From: Hydractinia symbiolongicarpus
Taxonomy: Eukaryota > Cnidaria > Hydrozoa > Anthoathecata > Hydractiniidae
DNA length: 64,000 nt
Direction of reading: 5' to 3'
NCBI RefSeq assembly: GCF_029227915.1
Contig: NC_079888.1
Location: 22,920,001 to 22,984,000 of the forward strand
This document shows positions 11,739-24,006 of the stretch, in pieces. Every line of letters begins with the position of its first letter. Positions within the stretch are counted from its first letter, which is position 1. The notes under the pieces were generated by a model. It saw only the letters and a list, made by a program, of their open reading frames with translations, had not been told where the DNA came from and did no database searches. The position numbers and the translations under genes were made by a program.

Positions 11739-11760
11739 GAAAACATTTGAAAACATTTTT
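11736..11760. other. Orientation switch 1 (forward to reverse)
   Basis: Forward sequence reads CATTTCCCGAACGATTTC and then becomes reverse-strand sequence GAAAACATTTGAAAACATT. The forward side breaks about 9 bases into a monomer. The reverse side enters at the dyad region of a monomer. The bases GAAAACATTT are present twice in tandem at the join, whereas ordinary monomers have one copy, and the join makes an 8-bp palindrome TTTCGAAA. The first inverted monomer has two private changes (CTAGAAGTCTGATGCG). The exact base is uncertain by a few positions. Confidence 0.9.
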
Positions 11761-14359
11761 AAAAACTAGAAGTCTGATGCGTTTTAGTGGTGAAAAAATA
11801 ATTTAAAAAATCGTTCTGGAAATGAGTTTACTCACAGGGTACTTTCTTTGTATACATTCGACTATACGGGCCAAGCCCGGGATTTACGGGAAATCGCGGG
11901 TTTTCGTTTTCCGGCGATTAAACCTCTTTCATTAAGCGTCTCATCAAAAATGAAACATTTTTGAAAACTACAAGTCTCATGCGTTTTAGTGGTGAAAAAA
12001 AAATTTAAAATATCGTTCGGGAAATGAGTTTACTCCCTGGGTACTTTCTTTGTATACATTCGACTATACGGGCCAAGCCCCGGATTTACGGGAAAACGCG
12101 GGATTTCGTTTGCCGGCGATTAAACCTCTTTCATTAAACGTCTCATCAAAAATGAAAACATTTTTAAAAACTACAAGTGTAATGCGTTTTAGTGTTGAAA
12201 AAATAATTTAAAAAATCGTTCGGGAAATGAGTTTACTCTCTGGGTACTTTCTTTGTATACTTTTGACTATACGGGCCGAGTCCGGGATTTACGGGAAATC
12301 GCGGATTTTCGTTTGCCGGCGATTAAACTTCTTTTATTCAGCGTCCCATGAAATATGAAAATATTTTTGAAAACTACAAGTCTCATTCGTTTAGTGGTAA
12401 AAAAATAATATAAAAAATCGTTCGGGAAATGAGTTTACTCCCTGGGTACTTTCTTTGTATACTTTTGACTATACGGGCCAAGCCCCGGATTTACGGGAAA
12501 TCGCGGGTTTTCGTTTGCCGGCGATTAAACTTCTTTTATTCAGCGTCTCATCAAAAATGAAAACATTTTTAAAAACTACAAGTCTTATGCGTTTTAGTGG
12601 TGAAAAAATAATTTAAAAAATCGTTCTGGAAATGAGTTTACTCCCTGGGTACTTTCTTTGTATACCTTTGACTATACGGACCGAGTCCGGGATTTAGGGA
12701 AATCGCAGGTTTTCGTTTGCCGGCGATTAAACTGCTTTTATTCAGCGTCTCATCAAAAATGAAAACATTTTTGAAAACTACAAGTCTCATGCGTTTTAGT
12801 GGTGCAAAAATAATTTAAAAAATCGTTCGGGAAATGAGTTTACTCCCTGGGTACTTTCTTTGTATACTTTTGACTATACGGGCCAAGCCAGGATTTACGG
12901 GAAATCGCGGGTTTTCGTTTGCCGGCGATTAAACTTCTTTTATTTAGCGTCTCATCAAAAATGAAAACATTTTTAAAAACTAAAAGTCTTATGCGTTTTA
13001 GTGGTGAAAAAATAATTTAAAAAATCGTTCTGGAAATGAGTTTACTCACAGGGTACTTTCTTTGTATACATTCGACTATACGTGCCAAGCCCGGGATTTA
13101 CGGGAAATCGCGGGTTTTCGTTTGCCGGCGATTAAACTGTTTTTATTCAGCGCCTCATCAAAAATGAAAACATTCTTGAAAATTACAAGTCTCATGCGTT
13201 TTAGTGGTGAAATAATAATTTAAAAAATCGTTTGGGAAATGAGTTTACTCCATGGGTACTTTCTTTGTATACTTTTGACTATACGGGCCGAGTCCAGGAT
13301 TTACGGGAAATCGCAGGTTTTCGTTTGCCGGCGATTAAACTTCTTTTATTCAGCGTCTCATCAAAAATGAAAACATTTTTAAAAACTACAAGTCTCATGC
13401 GTTTTAGTGGTGAAAAAGTAATTTAAAAAATCGTTCGGGAAATGAGTTTACTCCCTGGGTACTTTCTTTGTATACTTTTGACTATACGGGCCAAGCCCGG
13501 GATTTACGGGAAATCGCGGGTTTTCGTTTGCCGGCGATTAAACTTCTTTTATTCTGCGTCTCATCAAAAATGAAAACATTTTTGAAAACTACAAGTCTCA
13601 TGCGTTTTAGTGGTGAAAAAATAATTTAAAAAATCGTTCATGAAATGAGTTTACTCCCTGGGTACTTTCTTTGTATACTTTTGACTATACGGGCCGAGTC
13701 CGGGATTTACGGGAAATCGCGGGTTTTCGTTTTCCGGCGATTAAACCTCTTTCATTAAGCGTCTCATCAAAAATGAAAACATTTTTGAAAACTACAAGTC
13801 TCATGCGTTTTAGTGGTGAAAAAAAAATTTAAAAAATCGTTCGGGAAATGAGTTTACTCCCTGGGTACTTTCTTTGTAAACCTTTGCCTATACGGGCCGA
13901 GTCCGGGATTTAGGGAAATCGCAGGTTTTCGTTTGCCGGCGATTAAACTGCTTTTATTCAGCGTCTCATCAAAAATGAAAACATTTTTGAAAACTACAAG
14001 TCTCATGCGTTTTAGTGGTGCAAAAATAATTTAAAAAATCGTTCGGGAAATGAGTTTACTCCCTGGGTACTTTCTTTGTATACTTTTGACTATACGGGCC
14101 AAGCCGGGATTTACGGGAAATCGCGGGTTTTCGTTTGCCGGCGATTAAACTTCTTTTATTCAGCGTCTCATCAAAAATGAAAACATTCTTGAAAATTACA
14201 AGTCTCATGCGTTTTAGTGGTGAAATAATAATTTAAAAAATCGTTTGGGAAATGAGTTTACTCCCTGTGTACTTTCTTTGTATACCTTTGCCTATACGGG
14301 CCGAGTCCGGGATTTAGGGAAATCGCAGGTTTTCGTTTACCGGTGATTAAACTGCTTTT

Positions 14360-17195
14360 ATTCAGCGTCTCATCAAAAATGAAAACATTTTTAAAAACTA
14401 CAAGTCTTATGCGTTTTAGTGGTGAAAAAATAATTTAAAAAATCGTTCTGGAACTGAGTTTACTCACAGGGTACTTTCTTTGTATACTTTTGACTATACG
14501 GGCCGAGTCAAGGATTTACGGGAAATCGCAGGTTTTCGTTTGCCAGCGATTAAACTTCTTTTATTCAGCGTCTCATCAAAAATGAAAACATTTTTGAAAA
14601 CTACAAGTCTCATGCGTTTTAGTGGTGAAAAAAAAATTTAAAAAATCGTTCGGGAAATGAGTTTACTCCCTGGGTACTTTCTTTGTATACATTCGACTAT
14701 ACGGACCAAGCCCCGGATTTACGGGAAAACGCGGGATTTCGTTTGCCGGCGATTAAACCTCTTTCATTAAGCGTCTCATCAAAAATGAAAACATTTTTGA
14801 AAACTACAAGTCTCATGCGTTTTAGTGGTGAAAAAATAATTTAAAAAATCGTTCGGGAAATGAGTTTACCCCCTGGGCACTTTCTTTGTATACTTTTGAC
14901 TATACGGGCCGAGTCCGGGATTTACGGGAAATCGCGGATGTTCGTTTGCCGGCGATTAAACTTCTTTTATTCAGCGTCCCATCAAATATGAAAATATTTT
15001 TGAAAACTACAAGTCTCATGCGTTTAGTGGTAAAAAAATGATATAAAAAATCGTTCGGGAAATGAGTTTACTCCCTGGGTACTTTCTTTGTACACTTTTG
15101 TCTATACGGGCCAAGCCCGGGATTTACGGAAAATCGCGGGTTTTCGTTTGCCGGCGATTAAACTTCTTTTATTCAGCGTCTCATCAAAAATGAAAACATT
15201 TTTAAAAACTACAAGTCTTATGCGTTTTAGTGGTGAAAAAATAATTTAAAAAATCGTTCTGGAAATGAGTTTACTCCCTGGGTACTTTCTTTGTATGCCT
15301 TTGCCTATACGGGCCGAGTCCGAGATTTAGGGAAATCGCAGGTTTTCGTTTGCCGGCGATTAAACTGCTTTTATTCAGCGTCTCATCAAAAATGAAAACA
15401 TTTTTGAAAACTACAAGTCTCATGCGTTTTAGTGGTGCAAAAATAATTTAAAAAATCGTTCGGGAAATGAGTTTACTCCCTGGGTACTTTCTTTGTATAC
15501 TTTTGACTATACGGGCCAAGCTGGGATTTACGGTAAATCGCGGGTTTTCGTTTGCCGGCGATTAAACTTCTTTTATTCAGCGTCTCATCAAAAATGAAAA
15601 CATTTTTAAAAACTACAAGTCTTATGCGTTTTAGTGGTGACAAAATAATTTAAAAAATCGTTCTGGAAATGAGTTTACTTACAGGGTACTTTCTTTGTAT
15701 ACATTCGACTATACGTGCCAAGCCCGGGATTTACGGGAAATCGCGGGTTTTCGTTTGCCGGCGATTAAACTTCTTTTATTCAGCGTCTCATCAAAAATGA
15801 AAACATTTTTAAAAACTACAAGTCTTATGCGTTTTAGTGGTGAAAAAATAATTTAAAAAATCGTTCTGGAACTGAGTTTACTCACAGGGTACTTTCTTTG
15901 TATACTTTTGACTATACGGGCCGAGTCAAGGATTTACGGGAAATCGCAGGTTTTCGTTTGCCAGTGATTAAACTTCTTTTATTCAGCGTCTCATCAAAAA
16001 TGAAAACATTTTTGAAAACTACAAGTCTCATGCGTTTTAGTGGTGAAAAAAAAATTTAAAAAATCGTTCGGGAAATGAGTTTACTCCCTGGGTACTTTCT
16101 TTGTATACATTCGACTATACGGACCAAGCCCCGGATTTACGGGAAAACGCGGGATTTCGTTTGCCGGCGATTAAACCTCTTTCATTAAGCGTCTCATCAA
16201 AAATGAAAACATTTTTGAAAACTACAAGTCTCATGCGTTTTAGTGGTGAAAAAATAATTTAAAAAATCGTTCGGGAAATGAGTTTACCCCCTGGGCACTT
16301 TCTTTGTATACTTTTGACTATACGGGCCGAGTCCGGGATTTACGGGAAATCGCGGATGTTCGTTTGCCGGCGATTAAACTTCTTTTATTCAGCGTCCCAT
16401 CAAATATGAAAATATTTTTGAAAACTACAAGTCTCATGCGTTTAGTGGTAAAAAAATAATATAAAAAATCGTTCGGGAAATGAGTTTACTCCCTGGGTAC
16501 TTTCTTTGTACACTTTTGTCTATACGGGCCAAGCCCGGGATTTACGGAAAATCGCGGGTTTTCGTTTGCCGGCGATTAAACTTCTTTTATTCAGCGTCTC
16601 ATCAAAAATGAAAACATTTTTAAAAACTACAAGTCTTATGCGTTTTAGTGGTGAAAAAATAATTTAAAAAATCGTTCTGGAAATGAGTTTACTCCCTGGG
16701 TACTTTCTTTGTATGCCTTTGCCTATACGGGCCGAGTCCGAGATTTAGGGAAATCGCAGGTTTTCGTTTGCCGGCGATTAAACTGCTTTTATTCAGCGTC
16801 TCATCAAAAATGAAAACATTTTTGAAAACTACAAGTCTCATGCGTTTTAGTGGTGCAAAAATAATTTAAAAAATCGTTCGGGAAATGAGTTTACTCCCTG
16901 GGTACTTTCTTTGTATACTTTTGACTATACGGGCCAAGCTGGGATTTACGGTAAATCGCGGGTTTTCGTTTGCCGGCGATTAAACTTCTTTTATTCAGCG
17001 TCTCATCAAAAATGAAAACATTTTTAAAAACTACAAGTCTTATGCGTTTTAGTGGTGACAAAATAATTTAAAAAATCGTTCTGGAAATGAGTTTACTTAC
17101 AGGGTACTTTCTTTGTATACATTCGACTATACGTGCCAAGCCCGGGATTTACGGGAAATCGCGGGTTTTCGTTTGCCGGCGATTAAACTTCTTTT
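14360..17195 (-). repeat. 1418-bp heptameric HOR inside the inverted block, two copies
   Basis: Copy 1 is about 14360-15777 and copy 2 about 15778-17195. Private states recur at exactly 1418 bp: TCTGGAACTGAGTTTACTC (14453 and 15871 at ACTGAG), ACCCCCTGGGCACTTTC (near 14870 and 16288), GTACACTTTTGTCTATACGG, GCCTTTGCCTATACGGGCC, GATTTACGGTAAATCGCGG and GTGACAAAATAATTTAAAA. The similarity is near complete. Single differences include AAAAAATGATATAAAAAATC at 15047 against AATAATATAAAAAATC in copy 2. Confidence 0.9.
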
Positions 17196-18504
17196 ATTCA
17201 GCGTCTCATCAAAAATGAAAACATTTTTAAAAACTACAAGTCTTATGCGTTTTAGTGGTGACAAAATAATTTAAAAAATCGTTCTGGAAATGAGTTTACT
17301 CACAGGGTACTTTCTTTGTATACATTCGACTATACGTGACAAGCCCGGGATTTACGGAAATCGCGGGTTTTCTTTTGCCGGCGATTAAACTGCTTTTATT
17401 CAGCGTCTCATCAAAAATGAAAACATTCTTGAAAATTACAAGTCTCATGCGTTTTAGTGGTGAAAAAATAATTTAAAAAATCGTTCGGGAAATGAGTTTA
17501 CTCCCTGGGTACTTTCTTTGTATACTTTTGACTATACGGGCCGAGTCCGGGATTTACGGGAAATCGCGGATTTTCGTTTGCCGGCGATTAAACTTCTTTT
17601 ATTCAGCGTCCCATCAAATATGAAAATATTTTTGAAAACTACAAGTCTCATGCGTTTAGTGGTAAAAAAATAATATAAAAAATCGTTCGGGAAAAAGTTT
17701 ACTCCCTGGGTACTTTCTTTGTATACTTTTGACTATACGGGCCAAGCCCGGGATTTACGGGAAATCGCGGGTTTTCGTTTGCCGGCGATTAAACTTCTTT
17801 TATTCAGCGTCTCATCAAAAATGAAAACATTTTTAAAAACTACAAGTCTTATGCGTTTTAGTGGTGAAAAAATAATTTAAAAAATCGTTCGGGAAATGAG
17901 TTTACTCCCTGGGTACTTTCTTTGTATACATTCGGCTATACGGGCCAAGCCCCGGATTTACGGGAAATCGCGGGATTTCGTTTGCCGGCGATTAAACTGC
18001 TTTTATTCAGCGTCTTATCAAAAATGAAAACATTTTTAAAAACTGCAAGTCTCATGCGTTTTAGTGGTGAAAAAGTATTTTAAAAAATCGTTCGGGAAAT
18101 GAGTTTACTCCCTGTGTACTTTCTTTGTATACTTTTGACTATACGGGCCAAGCCCGGGATTTACGGGAAATCGCGGGTTTCGTTTGCCGGCGAATAAACT
18201 TCCTTTATTCAGCGTCTCATCAAAAATGAAAACATTTTTGAAAACTACAAGTCTCATGCGTTTTAGTTGTGAAAAAAAAATTTAAAAAATCGTTCGGGAA
18301 ATGAGTTTACTCCCTGGGTACTTTCTTTGTATACATTCGACTATACGGGCCAAGCCCCGGATTTACGGGCAAACGCGGGATTTCGTTTGCCGGCGATTAA
18401 ACTGCTTTTATTCAGCGTCTCATCAAAAATGAAAACATTTTTGAAAACTACAAGTCTCATGCGTTTTAGTGGTGAAAAAGTAATTTAAAAAATCGTTCTG
18501 GAAA
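17196..18504 (-). repeat. Right end of the inverted block, no resolved HOR
   Basis: About six and a half reverse monomers lie here. The first (17196 to about 17400) still resembles the last heptamer monomer (GTGACAAAATAATT). The following ones are an A type, a common type and C-like types in no repeated order. Private changes become frequent towards the end, for example CGAATAAACTTCCTTTATTC, TTTTAGTTGTGAAAAAA and GGGCAAACGCGGG. Confidence 0.8.
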
Positions 18505-18515
18505 GTCGAATGTAT
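18495..18515. other. Orientation switch 2 (reverse to forward)
   Basis: Reverse-strand sequence AATCGTTCTGGAAA is followed directly by forward-strand GTCGAATGTATACAAAG. The break is at about 18504/18505. It falls inside a monomer on both sides, at sites different from those at switch 1. Shared bases at the join are one at most. The forward monomer fragment that follows has private changes (GAAAAGTACCC, GAACAATTTTATAATTTT, TTCATCACTAAAACGC). Confidence 0.9.
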
Positions 18516-19553
18516 ACAAAGAAAAGTACCCAGGGAGTAATCTCATTTCCCGAACAATTTTATAATTTTTTTTTTCATCACTAAAACGCATGAGACTTGT
18601 AGTTTTCAAAAATGTTTTCATTTTTGATGAGACGCTGAATAAAAGATGTTTAATCGCCGGCAAACGAAAACCCGCGATTTCCCGTAAATCCCGGGCTTGG
18701 CCCGTATAGTCAAAAGTATACAAAGAAAGTACCCAGGGAGTAAACTCATTTCCCGAACGATTTTTTAAATTACATTTTCACCACTAAAACGCATGAGACT
18801 TGTAGTTTTCCAAAATGTTTTCATTTTTGATGAGACGCTGAATAAAAGCAGTTTAATCGCCGGCAAACGAAATCCCGCGTTTTCCCGTAAATCCGGGGCT
18901 TGGCCCGTATAGTCGAATGTATACAAAGAAAGTACCCAGGGAGTAAACTCATTTCCCGAACGATTTTTTAAATTTTTTTTCACCACTAAAACGCATGAGA
19001 CTTGTAGTTTTCAAAAATGTTTTCATTTTTGATGAAATAGGTTTAATCGCCGGAAAACGAAAACCCGCGATTTCCCGTAAATCCGGGGCTTGGCCCGTAT
19101 AGTCGAATGTATACAAAGAAAGTACACTGTAAGTAAACTCATTTTCAGAACGATTTTTTAAATTATTTTTTCACCACTAAAACGCATAAGACTTGTAGTT
19201 TTTAAAAATGTTTTCATTTTTGATGAGACGCTGAATAAAAAAAGTTTCATCGCCGGCAAACGAAAACCCGCGATTTCCCGTAAATCCCTTGCTTGGCCCG
19301 TATAGTCAAAAGTATACAAAGAAAGTACCCAGGGAGTAAACTCATTTCCCGAACGATTTTTTATATTATTTTTTTACTACTAAACGCATGAGACTTGTAG
19401 TTTTCAAAAATGTTTTCATTTTTGATGAGACGCTGAATAAAAGAAGTTTAATCGCCGGCAAACGAAAACCCGCGATTTCCCGTAAATCCCGGGCTTGGCC
19501 CGTATAGTCAAAAGTATACAAAGAAAGTACCCAGGGAGTAAACTCATTTCCCG
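18505..19553 (+). repeat. Irregular monomers just right of the inversion
   Basis: About five monomers follow the second switch point. They include a monomer with a 12-bp internal deletion near 19034 (TTTTTGATGAAATAGG where neighbours such as that at 20241 have GATGAGACGCTTAATGAAATAGG-type sequence), removed between two ATG triplets. Others carry TTACATTTTCACCAC or GTTTTCCAAAATG. No HOR order is visible. Confidence 0.8.
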
Positions 19554-22500
19554 AACGATTTTTTAAATTACTTTTTCACCACTAAAACGCATGAGACTTG
19601 TAGTTTTCAAAAATGTTTTCATTTTGATGAGACGCTGAGAAAAAGCAGTTTAATCGCCGGCAAACGAAAACCTGCGATTTCCCGAAATGCCGGAATCGGC
19701 CCGTATAGCCAAAAGTATACAAAGAAAGTACCCAGGGAGTAAACTCATTTCCAGAACGATTTTTTAAATTATTTTCTCACCACTAAAACGCATAAGACTT
19801 GTAGTTTTTAAAAATGTTTTCATTTTTGATGAGACGCTGAATAAAAGAAGTTTAATCGCCGGAAACGAAAACCCGCGATTTCCCGTAAATCCCGGGCTTG
19901 GCCCGTATAGTCAAAAGTATACAAAGAAAGTACCCAGGGAGTAAACTCATTTCCCGAACGATTTTTTATATTATTTTTTTACCACTAAACGCATGAGACT
20001 TGTAGTTTTCAAAAATATTTTCATATTTGATGGAACGCTGAATAAAAGAAGTTTAATCGCCGGCAAACGAAAATCCGCGATTTCCCGTAAATCCCGGACT
20101 CGGCCCGTATAGTCAAAAGTATACAAAGAAAGTACCCAGGGAGTAAACTCATTTCCCGAACGATTTTTTAAATTATTTTTTCACCACTAAAACGCATGAG
20201 ACTTGTAGTTTTCAAAAATGTTTTCATTTTTGATGAGACGCTTAATGAAATAGGTTTAATCGCCGGAAAACGAAAACCTGCGATTTCCCGTAAATCCGGG
20301 TCTTGGCCCGTATAGTGGAATGTATACAAAGAAAGTACCCTGTGAGTAAACTCATTTTCAGAACGATTTTTTAAATTATTTTTTCACCACTAAAACGCAT
20401 AAGACTTGTAGTTTTTAAAAATGTTTTCATTTTTGATGAGACGCTGAATAAAAGAAGTTTAATCGCCGGCAAACGAAAACCCGCGATTTCCCGTAAATCC
20501 CTTGCTTGGCCCGTATAGTCAAAAGTATACAAAGAAAGTACCCAGGGAGTAAACTCATTTCCCGAACAATTTTTTATATTATTTTTTTACCACTAAACGC
20601 ATGAGACTTGTAGTTTTCAAAAATATTTTCATATTTGATGGGACGCTGAAGAAAAGAAGTTTAATCGCCGGCAAACGAAAATCCGCGATTTCCCGTGAAT
20701 CCCGGACTCGGCCCGTATAGTCAAAAGTATACAAAGAAAGTACCCAGGGAGTAAACTCATTTCCCGAACGATTTTTTATATTATTTTTTTACCACTAAAC
20801 GCATGTGACTTGTAGTTTTCAAAAATATTTTCATATTTGATGGAACGCTGAATAAAAGAAGTTTAATCGCCGGCAAACGAAAATCCGCGATTTCCCGTAA
20901 ATCCCGGACTCGGCCCGTATAGTCAAAAGTATACAAAGAAAGTACCCAGGGAGTAAACTCATTTCCCGAACGATTTTTTAAATTATTTTTTCACCACTAA
21001 AACGCATGAGACTTGTAGTTTTCAAAAATGTTTTCATTTTTGATGAGACGCTTAATGAAATAGGGTTAATCGCCGGAAAACGAAAACCCGCGATTCCCGT
21101 AAATCGGGGGCTTGGCCCGTATAGTCGAATGTATACAAACAAAGTACCCTGTGAGTAAACTCATTTTCAGAACGATTTTTTAAATTATTTTTTCACCACT
21201 AAAACGCATAAGACTTGTAGTTTTTAAAAATGTTTTCATTTTTGATGAGACGCTGAATAAAAGAAGTTTAATCGCCGGCAAACGAAAACCCGCGATTTCC
21301 CGTAAATCCCTTGCTTGGCCCGTATAGTCAAAAGTATACAAAGAAAGTACCCAGGGAGTAAAATCATTTCCCGAACAATTTTTTATATTATTTTTTTACC
21401 ACTCAACGCAAGAGACTTGTAGTTTTCAAAAATATTTTCATATTTGATGGGACGCTGAAGAAAAGAAGTTTAATCGCCGGCAAACGAAAATCCGCGATTT
21501 CCCGTGAATCCCGGACTCGGCCCGTATAGTCAAAAGTATACAAAGAAAGTACCCAGGGAGTAAACTCATTTCCCGAACGATTTTTAAATTATTTTTTCAC
21601 CACTAAAACGTATGAGACTTGTAGTCTTCAAAAATGTTTTCATTTTTGATGAGACGCTGAATAAAAGAAGTTTAATCGCCGGCAAACGAAAACCCGCGAT
21701 TTCCCGTAAATCCCGGGCTTGGCCCGTATAGTCAAAAGTATACAAAGAAAGTACCCAGGGAGTAAACTCATTCCCCGAACGATTTTTTAAATTACTTTTT
21801 CACCACTAAAACGCATGAGACTTGTAGTTTTTAAAAATGTTTTCATTTTTGATGAGACGCTGAATAAAAGAAGTTTAATCGCCGGCAAACGAAAACCTGC
21901 AATTTCCCGTAAATCCTGGACTCGGCCCGTATAGTCCAATGTATACAAAGAAAGTACCCAGGGAGTAAACTCATTTCCCGAACGATTTTTTAAATTACTT
22001 TTTCACCACTAAAACGCATGAGACTTGTAGTTTTCAAAAATGTTTTCATTTTTGATGAGACGCTGAATAAAAGCAGTTTAATCGCCGGCAAACGAAAACC
22101 TGCGATTTCCCTAAATGCCGGACTCGGCCCGTATAGCCAAAAGTATACAAAGAAAGTACCCAGGGAGTAAACTCATTTCCAGAACGATTTTTTAAATTAT
22201 TTTCTCACCACTAAAACGCATAAGACTTGTAGTTTTTAAAAATGTTTTCATTTTTGATAAGACGCTGAATAAAAGAAGTTTAATCGCCGGAAACGAAAAC
22301 CCGCGATTTCCCGTAAATCCCGGGCTTGGCCCGTATAGTCAAAAGTATACAAAGAAAGTACCCAGGGAGTAAACTCATTTCCCGAACGATTTTTTATATT
22401 ATTTTTTTACCACTAAACGCATGAGACTTGTAGTTTTCAAAAATATTTTCATATTTGATGGGACGCTGAATAAAGGAAGTTTAATCGCCGGCAAACGAAA

Positions 22501-22590
22501 ATCCGCGATTTCCCGTAAATCCCGGACTCGGCCCGTATTGTCAAAAGTATACAAAGAAAGTACCCAGGGAGTAAACTCATTTCCCGAACG
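19554..22590 (+). repeat. 2427-bp offset duplication enclosing an 810-bp tetramer repeated twice
   Basis: The three monomers at 19554-20163 match those at 21981-22590. They share ATTTTCTCACCAC and a missing C in GCCGGAAACGAAAAC. Between them lie two copies of a tetramer, 19957-20766 and 20767-21575, offset 810 bp, each with A, common, C-like (CTTAATGAAATAGG) and CATAAG-type content. Shared private states are TTTGATGGAACGC and GACGCTGAAGAAAAG. Copy 2 has a few of its own changes, such as CATGTGACTTG and ACAAACAAAGTACCC. Confidence 0.88.
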
Positions 22591-24006
22591 ATTTTTTAAA
22601 TTATTTTTTCACCACTAAAACGCAAGAGACTTGTAAATGTCAAAAATGTTTTCATTTTTGATGAGACGCTTAATGAAAGAGGTTTAATCGCCGGCAAACG
22701 AAATCCCGTGTTTTCCCGTAAATCCGGGGCTTGCCCCGTATAGTCGAATGTATACAAAGAAAGTACCCAGGGAGTAATCTCACTTCCCGAACGATTTTTT
22801 AATTTTTTTTTTCACCACTAAAACGCATGAGACTTGTAGTTTTCAAAAATGTTTTTATTTTTGGTGAGACGCTGAATAAAAGCAGTTTAATCGCCGGCAA
22901 ACAAAATCCCGCGTTTTCCCGTAAATCCGGGGCTTGGCCCGTATAGTCGAATGTATACAAAGAAAGTACCCATGGAGTAAACTCATTTCCCGAACGATTT
23001 TTTAAATTTTTTTTTCACCACTAAAACGCATGAGACTTGTAGTTTTCAAAAGTGTTTTCATTTTTGATGAGACGCTTAATGAAAGAGGTTTAAACGCCGG
23101 AAAACGAAAACCCGCGATTTCCCGTAAATCCCGGGCTTGGCCCGTATAGTCGGATGTATACAAAGAAAGTACCCTGTGGGTAAACTCATTTCCAGAACGA
23201 TTTTTTAAATTATTTTTTCACCACTAAAACGCATAAGACTTGTAGTTTTTAAAAATGTTTTCATTTTTGATGAGACGCTAAATAAAAGAAGTTTAATCGC
23301 CGGCAAACGAAAACCCGTGATTTCCCGTAAATCCCGGCTTGGCCCGTATAGTCAAAAGTATACAAAGAAAGTACCCAGGGAGTAATCTCATTTCCCGAAC
23401 GATTTTTTAAATTATTTTTTCACCACTAAAACGCATGAGACTTGTAGTTTTCAAAAATGTTTTCATTTTTGATGAGACGCTGAATAAAAGAAGTTTAATC
23501 GCCGGCAAACGAAATCCCGCGATTTCCCGTAAATCCCGGGCTTGGCCCGTATAGTCAAAAGTATACAAAGAAAGTACCCAGAGAGTAAACTCATTTCCCG
23601 AACGATTTATTAAATTACTTTTTCACCACTAAAACGCATGAGACTTGTAGTTTTTAAAAATGTTTTCATTTTTGATGAGACGCTGAATAAAAGAAGTTTA
23701 ATCGCCGGCAAACGAAAACCTGCGATTTCCCGTAAATCCTGGGCTCGGCCCGTATAGTCAAAATTATACAAAGAAAGTACCCAGGGAGTAAACTCATTTC
23801 CCGAACGATTTTTTAAATTTTTTTTTCACCACTAAAACGCATGAGACTTGTAGTTTTTAAAAGTGTTTTCATTTTTGATGAGACGCTTAATGAAAGAGGT
23901 TTAATCGCCGGAAAACGAAAACCCGCCATTTCCCGTAAATCCCGGACTTGGCCCGTATAGTCAAAAGTATACAAAGAAAGTACCCAGGGAGTAAACTCAT
24001 TTCCAG
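22591..24006 (+). repeat. Irregular C-type rich stretch
   Basis: About seven monomers mix C-type units (GACGCTTAATGAAAGAGG at 22664 and near 23073 and 23883) with common units. Rare states are CGCAAGAGACTTGTAAATG, CAAAAGTGTTTTC and GTCGGATGTATAC. No unit order repeats inside the stretch, though the CAAAAGTGTTTTC monomers have relatives at about 25680, 27910 and 29940. Confidence 0.8.

Larger units (their letters stand above)
11739..18504 (-). repeat. Inverted satellite block (about 33 monomers)
   Basis: All landmarks are reverse-complemented here: GCGTTTTAGTGGTGAAAA, AATCGTTCGGGAAATGAG, GGGTACTTTCTTTGTATAC and CGTTTGCCGGCGATTAAAC. The monomer period is unchanged. The block contains A-type units (GAAAATATTTTTGAAAAC with GCGTCCCATCAAATATG) and C-type units (CCTCTTTCATTAAGCGTC). 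The C type is found in the array to the right but not, as far as I can see, in the left block. Monomers from 11739 to 14359 form no HOR that I can resolve. Confidence 0.97.

Noticed and set aside
11730-18510. Transposon or integrated element between the orientation switches
   Set aside because: All sequence between the switches is the same satellite in reverse. There are no terminal repeats, target-site duplications or coding sequence.
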